From positions 1 through 7,415 of the forward strand of contig JACMMM010000003.1 in assembly GCA_014379065.1 (NCBI GenBank): DNA of 7,415 bases, written 5' to 3'. Source of the stretch: Saprospiraceae bacterium. GTDB lineage: Bacteria > Bacteroidota > Bacteroidia > Chitinophagales > Saprospiraceae. Both the position numbers and the translations under genes were made by a program. The notes beneath the pieces are model-generated. The model was not told the origin of the DNA. It searched no databases and saw only the letters and a list, made by a program, of their open reading frames with translations. Of this stretch, positions 1 to 5,500 are shown piece by piece (within the stretch, counting starts at the first letter, position 1; each line of letters starts with the position of its first letter).

Positions 1-8
1 GATTTTTA

Positions 9-341
9 TCAATACCGTCTTTTGAGCAAAAAGTGCCTGCCTCGCTCCAGCACGCTCACTTGAGCCACTTCCCAACCTTCTTCGTAAAAGAAATTGAGCC
101 CGTCCACAAGGCTGCGAAAATCGAAGCGTTTGCCTTTTTCATCCGTGACAAAGTCTTCCTTAGGATTCGATTGGCCAAAATCCACACGGAAGGTGCAGCG
201 ACCGTCTTCGCGGTAAAGCGGGTCGAGTTCAATGTACTGGCCGGTGTTGGTGGGCTCGATTTTTACGCCTTCGACGAAGATCTGGGCGGAAGCGATCAGC
301 GTGTGCGCTAAAAGCGCGAGGGTGAGTGTTGTTTTTTTCAT
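9..341 (-). CDS. Small secreted protein of unknown function (110 aa)
   Basis: Minus-strand gene, stop TGA at 9-11. I chose the ATG at 339-341 over the longer in-frame start at 377 because it begins directly with a signal peptide: two lysines at residues 2-3, a hydrophobic core at about 5-17, and an A-S-A-Q end near residue 20, typical of Bacteroidota. The mature part is about 90 residues, hydrophilic, with one cysteine (Cys49). Its C-terminal half carries the most family-like stretch: a short D-E-K-G-K turn (67-71), then F-R-S-L-V-D-G-L-N (75-83), G-W-E (89-91) and an H-F-L-L-K ending (103-107). This resembles small secreted Bacteroidota proteins I have seen only as conserved hypotheticals. 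There are no metal-site or catalytic motifs. The product probably acts in the periplasm or outside the cell. It lies downstream of mqnD on the same strand, but a 223-nt gap with large hairpins argues for separate transcription. Function unknown; confidence is for it being a real gene. Confidence 0.8.
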   Translation of the reverse strand: MKKTTLTLALLAHTLIASAQIFVEGVKIEPTNTGQYIELDPLYREDGRCTFRVDFGQSNPKEDFVTDEKGKRFDFRSLVDGLNFFYEEGWEVAQVSVLERGRHFLLKRRY

Positions 342-359
342 GGTTCGAAAATTTTGGGG

Positions 360-369
360 CAAAGAAACG
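360..369 (-). promoter_or_regulatory. Possible -7 promoter box of the small secreted protein gene
   Basis: Read on the minus strand, this is GTTTCTTTGC, which contains TTTCTTTG. It differs at one base from the Bacteroidota -7 consensus TAnnTTTG. It lies 19-28 nt upstream of the ATG. No matching TTTG is present about 20 nt further upstream; that position is next to the tandem 11-bp repeats at 393-414. Weak candidate on consensus match alone. Confidence 0.3.
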
Positions 370-392
370 GGCCGCAAAACGAGCGCAGCAGA

Positions 393-414
393 GGTTTAAC
401 CGGGGTTTAACCGG
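393..414. repeat. Tandem 11-bp direct repeat, operator-like
   Basis: GGTTTAACCGG occurs twice back to back (393-403 and 404-414) with no mismatch. The period of 11 bp is close to one helical turn, so a protein bound to both copies would sit on one face of the DNA. The repeat lies 52-73 bp upstream of the start of the small secreted protein gene and just upstream of its candidate -7 box, where an activator would bind. A regulatory role is inference; a chance short duplication is the alternative. Confidence 0.5.
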
Positions 415-424
415 AATCAAAATG

Positions 425-452
425 TTTTGTGAAAAGAGGAGTTTTCACAAAA
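425..452. repeat. Perfect 11-bp inverted repeat (hairpin)
   Basis: TTTTGTGAAAA at 425-435 and its exact reverse complement at 442-452 flank the 6-nt loop GAGGAG. It is AT-rich, and about 90 bp upstream of the small secreted protein gene. It could be a palindromic protein-binding site or the distal part of an mqnD terminator. The ends lack a long U run beyond the stem, so a stand-alone intrinsic terminator is not clear. Confidence 0.6.
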
Positions 453-454
453 AT

Positions 455-549
455 TTTTTGACAGGATTTACAGGATGAACAGGATGCGTGATTCCGAATT
501 GTCGGCGAAGCCGACAAAATCCTGTTCATCCTGTAAATCCTGTCAAAAA
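455..549. repeat. Nested palindromic repeat: 31-bp arms with an inner hairpin
   Basis: The arms at 455-485 and 519-549 are exact reverse complements over 31 bp. Each arm is itself built from three copies of ACAGGAT at a 9-nt period (ACAGGATTT, ACAGGATGA, ACAGGAT). The 33-nt interior contains a second perfect hairpin: TTGTCGGC at 499-506, loop GAA, GCCGACAA at 510-517. The structure starts 16 nt past the mqnD stop (reading minus) and could end or protect that transcript: on the minus strand a run of five Ts follows the outer stem after one A. ACAGGAT-type intergenic palindromes are, as I recall, recurrent in environmental Bacteroidota genomes, so this is probably one member of a dispersed family. 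No transposase or target duplication is visible. Confidence 0.9.
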
Positions 550-564
550 TGGCGCATGTTAAAC

Positions 565-1395
565 CTACACAAAAAAGTCTTCCCGGTAATCCGGCAAAAT
601 ACCTTTCTCTTGTGCAATCCTGAACATCTGCCGCACCGCAGCGCGGCCATCCTCACCCAAATCAACTGTATGCTGCGTCACATACAAATCAATGTGTGCC
701 CGCATCACGGCCTCGTCCATCTCTTGGGCATGTAAGCGTACAAATGGCATTACGTCGGCAGGGTGGGCAAAGGCGTATTCGACGCTTCGACGAAGTACAC
801 GGTTCACCTTTTGTTGGATTTCAAGCGGCAAATCCCGGCGAACCACAATGCCCCCGAGGGGGATGGGCAAGCCCGTGGTGGTTTCCCAATATTCGCCGAG
901 GTCGAGAATCTTTACGAGGCCCTTCTGCGTATATGTAAAACGGTTTTCGTGGATAATCAGTCCGGCTTCAACTTCGCCGCGCAACACCGCGTTTTCGATG
1001 TCGGAAAAAACGACTTCCTGCTTGTTTTGCGCATTTGGATAGGCAAGGCTGAGCAGAAAATTGGCCGTGGTCATTTTGCCGGGGATGGCGATACGGGCGG
1101 CGTTGATTTCAGCTTCGGTCATAGGCTGACGGGCGATGAGCAATGGGCCGCAGTTGTTGCCTAAGGCGCTGCCTGCATCGAGCAAAGCGTAGCGCTCTGT
1201 GAGATGTGCAAAGGCGTGATAACTGAGTTTGGTCACGGCCAGTTCGCCCCTGAATGCACGACGATTGAGGGCCTCGACGTCTTCCATCACGAGTTCAAAA
1301 GAGAGCCCTTCGGAGTCCACCTTGCCATGCAGCAGGGCGTCAAAGATGAAGGTGTCGTTTGGGCAGGGCGAGAAGCCAAGGGAAAGGTTTGTCAT
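565..1395 (-). CDS. mqnD: 1,4-dihydroxy-6-naphthoate synthase MqnD (menaquinone, futalosine pathway)
   Basis: The product is 276 residues, the normal length for MqnD. This cytoplasmic enzyme splits cyclic dehypoxanthine futalosine to give 1,4-dihydroxy-6-naphthoate, late in the futalosine route to menaquinone. The N-terminal hallmark S-P-C-P-N-D-T-F-I-F is at residues 9-18 and separates MqnD from the related chorismate dehydratase MqnA. Other family features are S-A-L-G-N-N-C-G-P-L at 76-85, the I-H-E-x-R-F-T-Y segment at 148-155 (its His149 corresponds, by motif, to the catalytic histidine described in the Thermus enzyme), and G-L-P-I-P-L-G-G at 175-182. The fold is a two-lobed periplasmic-binding-protein type, used here as an enzyme. 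Start ATG at 1393-1395, stop TAG at 565-567; no Shine-Dalgarno sequence is visible. It is divergent from the pseudouridine synthase gene. No other mqn gene is in the window, so the pathway genes appear scattered. Confidence 0.93.
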   Translation of the reverse strand: MTNLSLGFSPCPNDTFIFDALLHGKVDSEGLSFELVMEDVEALNRRAFRGELAVTKLSYHAFAHLTERYALLDAGSALGNNCGPLLIARQPMTEAEINAARIAIPGKMTTANFLLSLAYPNAQNKQEVVFSDIENAVLRGEVEAGLIIHENRFTYTQKGLVKILDLGEYWETTTGLPIPLGGIVVRRDLPLEIQQKVNRVLRRSVEYAFAHPADVMPFVRLHAQEMDEAVMRAHIDLYVTQHTVDLGEDGRAAVRQMFRIAQEKGILPDYREDFFV

Positions 1396-1424
1396 TTCGT
1401 TGTTAAGTCATTTCGTCATTTTTA

Positions 1425-1450
1425 CCCGCCGTAGCTTTAGCGTAGGAGGG
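1425..1450. repeat. Imperfect GC-rich hairpin around GC-TTTA-GC
   Basis: The region folds as CCC-g-CC-g-TA-GC, loop TTTA, GC-g-TA-GG-a-GGG: nine pairs broken by one g/a mismatch and single-base bulges either side of the TA pairs. It lies in the mqnD leader (30-55 nt upstream of its ATG). A CCGTAGCTTTAGCG core with pyrimidine-rich and purine-rich flanks resembles, from memory, a common intergenic hairpin of environmental bacteria, so it is likelier a repeat family member than an mqnD-specific control element. Confidence 0.55.
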
Positions 1451-1510
1451 GGGACATTAGGGGTCATTTCGTTATTAAGCCGTTAATTGTCATTGGATTA
1501 TGGTTCATCA

Positions 1511-1543
1511 TTGGGTCATTGTTCTTCAATTTGCCTTCCTTTG
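1511..1543 (+). promoter_or_regulatory. Weak candidate promoter of the pseudouridine synthase gene
   Basis: TTG at 1511-1513, a 22-nt spacer, then TTCCTTTG at 1536-1543, which is one base away from the Bacteroidota TAnnTTTG box. It lies about 90 nt upstream of the ATG at 1634. It is inside the motif-rich divergent region, where chance matches to TTTG are frequent, so this is only a candidate. Confidence 0.3.
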
Positions 1544-1633
1544 TCCTACTAGCAATGGCTCAATGACGACCAATGACGAAATGACCCAATATCAACCACC
1601 CAAACAAGAATCACACACTAACGTTCACCCGAC

Positions 1634-2401
1634 ATGGAACCAATTGTTATCTTTGAGGACAACCATCTGCTCGTGCTCAACAAGCCTGCTGGTTGGCTGG
1701 TGCAAGCCGACCGCACAGGCGATCAGACCTTGACTGATTGGGGCAAATCCTACCTAAAAGAAAAATATGCCAAGCCCGGCGCAGTGTACCTCCATCCTGC
1801 TCACCGCATTGACCGGCCGGTAAGCGGAGGCGTGGTTTTTGGCCGCACCGACAAGGCGTTGGGGCGGCTCACTACCATTTTCAAAGATAGGAAAATTGAA
1901 AAAACTTACCTCGCACTCACGCTGAATGCTCCGAACTCCGCCGAGGGCGAGCTCCGGCATTATCTCTTGAAAGATGAAAAAAGGAATACAGTAGAGGTTT
2001 TTGACAAACCCCGCGGCGATGCAAAAGAAAGTATCACACGTTATGAAACGCTTGAAAAAATTGGGAACCTGTTCCTCCTAAAAGTTTCGCCACTTACTGG
2101 CAGACCCCACCAGATCAGGGCGCAATTGACCGCCATTGGCTGTCCTATTTTGGGTGATTTGAAATACGGAGCCTCCAATGCTTTGCCAGATGCCTCCATT
2201 GGGCTGCACTGCTGGAGTATGAAATTTGTGCACCCTGTCCGGCTTGAGGAATTAACATTCGTGGCGGATTTGCCGGAAAAAGAATGGTGGGAAGGCGTGC
2301 GCATTAAAATATCCAATATCCAACAAGGAATATCCAAGGGAATGCCCAAGGAAATATCCAATATCCAACAAGGAATTTCCAATTTCCAAGTAAGGCCCTG
2401 A
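1634..2401 (+). CDS. RluA-family RNA pseudouridine synthase with repeat-derived C-terminal tail
   Basis: The product is 255 residues and isomerises uridine to pseudouridine in rRNA or tRNA in the cytoplasm. The catalytic motif H-R-I-D-R-P-V-S-G is at 57-65, with Asp60 as the expected nucleophile. It is followed by K-I-E-K-T-Y-L-A-L (87-95), the T-G-R-P-H-Q-I-R-A-Q-L segment (155-165) and I-L-G-D-L-K-Y-G (172-179), all standard for the RluA/RluC/RluD/TruC superfamily. There is no N-terminal S4 domain, so it is of the short RluA/TruC type; the target base cannot be told from sequence. The catalytic domain seems complete by about residue 224. Residues 225-253 are encoded by two 25-nt copies of an interspersed repeat, giving I-S-N-I-Q-Q-G-I-S twice, 15 residues apart. 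This tail is foreign to the family and probably disordered. The start is the first ATG matching the domain; no Shine-Dalgarno sequence is seen. The stop TGA lies inside the loop of a larger palindrome. Confidence 0.92.
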   Translation: MEPIVIFEDNHLLVLNKPAGWLVQADRTGDQTLTDWGKSYLKEKYAKPGAVYLHPAHRIDRPVSGGVVFGRTDKALGRLTTIFKDRKIEKTYLALTLNAPNSAEGELRHYLLKDEKRNTVEVFDKPRGDAKESITRYETLEKIGNLFLLKVSPLTGRPHQIRAQLTAIGCPILGDLKYGASNALPDASIGLHCWSMKFVHPVRLEELTFVADLPEKEWWEGVRIKISNIQQGISKGMPKEISNIQQGISNFQVRP

Positions 2402-2502
2402 GCTTGGAATCAGTTGTATTTCACCTGAATGAGGTTACTGTGAGTGCCCAGAGGCAACGCTAACTTGGACATTGGACATTCCTTGTTGGATATTGGATAT
2501 TT
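2307..2502. repeat. ATATCCA-type interspersed repeat: two direct copies plus an inverted copy
   Basis: A 25-nt sequence beginning AAATATCCAATATCC occurs exactly at 2307-2331 and 2352-2376 (45 nt apart, in frame with the upstream gene), and as its exact reverse complement at 2478-2502. The second copy extends: 2352-2390 and 2464-2502 are reverse complements over 39 nt with only two differences, enclosing 73 nt that contain the stop codon of the pseudouridine synthase gene. The unit is built from short ATATCCA / TTTCCA steps. The palindrome could fold in the mRNA and act as an end signal, but the interior contains no obvious U-tract terminator. It is probably a dispersed non-autonomous repeat; no transposase or clear target duplication is visible. 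Confidence 0.9.
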
Positions 2503-2532
2503 GAATTTTAATCCATTCTGGCATTACTTTTG
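2500..2532 (+). promoter_or_regulatory. Bacteroidota-type promoter of the large secreted protein gene
   Basis: TTTG at 2500-2503 and TACTTTTG at 2525-2532 are separated by 21 nt. This matches the Bacteroidota consensus (TTTG near -33, TAnnTTTG near -7) at every defined base. Transcription would begin at about 2539, leaving a leader of about 55 nt before the GTG start at 2594. The first three Ts of the -33 box are the last bases of the inverted repeat copy at 2478-2502, so the repeat edge forms part of the promoter. Confidence 0.7.
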
Positions 2533-2593
2533 CCACCTCTATAATCCCCAGCAGGCCGATCTATTTTAATCATTTAATCCGCCTACACATCCT

Positions 2594-5500
2594 GTGCCGA
2601 TACTTACTCGAATTCCGATTACGTGCCGCCTTGTGCGGCTTCTTCCGCTGCTTTTCCTGTGGGGACTTCGTGTGCCGTTGTTGGCTCAGTGCACCCTTTC
2701 TTGCAACGATGGTATGCAGGTTTCTCTTGACCCTACCGGGCAGGTGCTTATGACCTGGCAGCTGATCGCACCCAATGCCGACAATTCTTGTCCCGGCCCG
2801 CTCGCCGTCACGCTGTACAACTCCATCGGGCAGCAACTTCCCAACCCGCTTACTTGTGCCCATATCGGCCAAACAATAACCGCAAGAGTAAAACACACCA
2901 CTTCAGGCAATTTTTGCACGGGCACCTTGGAGGTATTCGACGCGCTGTCGCCCGCACTGAGCAACTGCGGCGACAAGTTCATTTTTTGTAACGAAGATTC
3001 CTCCCCAGAGGCCGTCGGTTTCCCAATTGGGGCAGACAATTGCACTGCTCCCAATGATTTGAATTTTAGTCGTTTCGATACGGAGACTTCATTGGCTTGC
3101 GGCACTTACCAAAACGGACACGAAGTGCTGAAGCGCATTGACCGCGACTGGACGGTTTCAGATGACTACGGAAACAGCAACAACTGCCTCCAACGGGTAT
3201 GGCTCAAGCACATCACATTTGCAGATATCGCGTTCCCGCCCAACCGCGATAACATATCCTCTCCTGCGCTCGATTGCGCTCAAGATCCAAACGACCTTGA
3301 TTTGACGGGACAGCCAACGGTGAACGGTGTTCCCGTGGGCGCTTCACCCGAATGCGAAATAGGAGTGACTTATTCCGACCAAACCATCATGCATTGCGCC
3401 CCAGCAGGTTTTACCGTGCTGCGGAATTGGACCATGGTTGATTTTTGCAATGGTACTTTTAACAACCGAACTCAAATTATCAAGGTACAAGACACCGAAG
3501 CACCGTTTTTGATCGCGCCGAATGATATCACGGTGGGCACCGATGGTTTTTACTGCACGGGGTCGGTAACACTGCCACAAGCCGTGTTTATCGATAATTG
3601 CTCCGCCGTGACGGTCGTGCCCACCTGGATTTATGGCACGGGTCATGGCCCTTTTTTGAGTGTGGCGGAAGGCCAGCATCTCGTCACTTACACGGCCACA
3701 GATGCCTGTGGGAATGCTACTACGGCCACCATGACGGTGACAGTTGTAGACAACAGCCCCCCGCAAGCGATTTGCGCCTCAGATCTGCAAATATCGCTGA
3801 CCAGTAATGGCGTTGGCTATGTAAACGCGGCTACCGTAAACCAGGGAAGTTTTGACAACTGTGGTCCGGTTTTTCTCAGCATCAGCCGAGATGAGGTGGA
3901 ATACAACCCGCAAGTGCAAGTGACCTGCGCCGACCAAGGCATGCCCATGATGCTCACCCTAAAAGTGACGGATGCGGTTGGTCTTGAAAATTTCTGCCAA
4001 ATGGAGGTGAATGTGCGCGATTTTTTGAAACCTACGATTCAATGTCCGCCGAACCTGATGCTGACTTGTTTGCAGGATTACAACAACCTGGGCCTCACCG
4101 GGCAGGCTACGGCTACGGACAATTGCGCTATGAAAAGTATTACGCACCAAGACTTTGTAAACATCCAGCCCTGCAACATCGGCTCGGTAACGCGATGGTG
4201 GGTGGCCACTGATTCGGCAGCCAACATCAAAACTTGCACCCAACAAATCACGGTCAACGTGATCAATACGACTACCGTCACGTTCCCAGCCGATCTCACA
4301 GTGCCGGGCTGTGGCCACCCAGACAGTCTTTTGCCAATCGCCACTGGTAAACCTGTCATAGGTGGACAAGCCTGCTCGCCGCTTTCGATGAACTACACCG
4401 ATCAGATTTTCAATATTGCATCACCCGCTTGTTTTCGCATTTTCAGGGCCTGGAAAGTGATTGATCACTGTATCTACAACCCCAACGGCGGCTCGGCGGG
4501 CGTTTGGGAACATCTGCAAATCATTGACGTAGTGGATCATTCGCCGCCTGCGCTTTCCATTCCGCCTGATATGACTGTGAGTGCGGACCCGTTCAACTGC
4601 ACGGGCTTGGTGAGTATGCCCGATGTGACGGCCACTGATTGCAGCAATCAAATTACGTTTTCGCATAACAGCAATTTCTCTGGTGCAGGAAGCACGAACA
4701 ACGCCTCCGGACAATACCCGCTCGGAGTGCATTTCATCACCTTCACCGCCGAAGATGGCTGTGGAAATTCCATGCAGCAGACGCTCCGTATTACAGTTAA
4801 AGACCTCACGCCACCGACTGCAGTTTGTCTCCCTGGAGGATCTGTAAATATGCAAGCCTCCGGTTCCGTGACGCTCGACCCGCAAAATTTCGACGGGGGC
4901 TGCTCCGACTTTTGCAGTCCGCAAAATGGTTTAGTCTTTAGCATTTCTCCATCGGTTTTTGATTGCCAACAGATTGGCATTCAGGCCGTTACGCTCACGG
5001 TGCGGGACACCGCCGGGAATACAGCCACTTGCAATACCCAAGTTTTGGTGCAAGACAATGCCCATGTTTGTGGCGGAGGCGGCGGCATAACACATCAAGT
5101 GGAAGGCACCATCCGCACCGAAATGGGGCTGCCCGTGAACAATATTTCCGTTTCCTTTACGGCGAATGATGTTGGCGTCTTTACAAATACGGATACCACG
5201 GGCTATTTCGGATTTAGCGATGTGCCAACGGGATTGACGTACAGCCTAAAGCCCTACAACAATGCTAACTGGGTCAATGGCGTGACAACCTATGACCTCG
5301 TGCTTATCTCGAAACACATCATAGGGACGACACCTTTAAACTCGCCGTACAAGATGCTCGCTGCTGACGCGAACCATTCCGGATCCATCACGACTTTCGA
5401 CATTGTGCAACTGCGCAAGATCATCCTGGGGGTTCTTGATTCGCTGCCCACCAATACTTCGTGGAGGTTTGTGGACACGACGTTTGTTTTTCCTGATTTG

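Larger units (their letters stand above)
1391..1590. repeat. Cluster of short GTCATTTCGT / CAATGAC motifs between divergent genes
   Basis: GTCATTTCGT occurs on the plus strand at 1391, 1407 (GTCATTTCGTC) and 1463, and inverted (ACGAAATGAC) at 1577-1586. The copies at 1391-1407 and 1463-1479 match over 17 nt with one difference (GTCATTTCGTTGTTAAG against GTCATTTCGTTATTAAG). A separate exact 11-nt inverted pair, ATTGGGTCATT at 1510-1520 and AATGACCCAAT at 1580-1590, encloses 59 nt. CAATGACGAC also repeats in near-tandem at 1561-1580. The first copy overlaps the mqnD start codon. This is the general look of dispersed intergenic repeats; a role in controlling the two divergent genes is possible but unproven. 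Confidence 0.7.

Noticed and set aside
455..549. CRISPR array
   Set aside because: The ACAGGAT units are 7 nt at a 9-nt period with no unique spacers and are mirrored; no cas gene is present.
475..735. A plus-strand frame of 86 codons starting inside the palindrome
   Set aside because: Its first third is read from the ACAGGAT repeat and the rest is antisense to mqnD; no protein-like pattern.
565..1395. MqnA (chorismate dehydratase) or a generic solute-binding protein
   Set aside because: The S-P-C-P-N-D-T start and I-H-E-x-R-F-T-Y segment fit MqnD, and there is no signal peptide as a periplasmic binding protein would need.
1500..1733. A plus-strand frame of 77 codons ahead of the pseudouridine synthase
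   Set aside because: It is made of the CAATGAC motif region and then overlaps the synthase in another frame; composition is repeat-driven.
2307..2502. Insertion sequence or classic MITE with target duplication
   Set aside because: No transposase is present and I could not find a convincing direct duplication at the ends; an ATTAAAAT/ATTTTAAT pair lies outside the arms but is inverted, offset and AT-rich.
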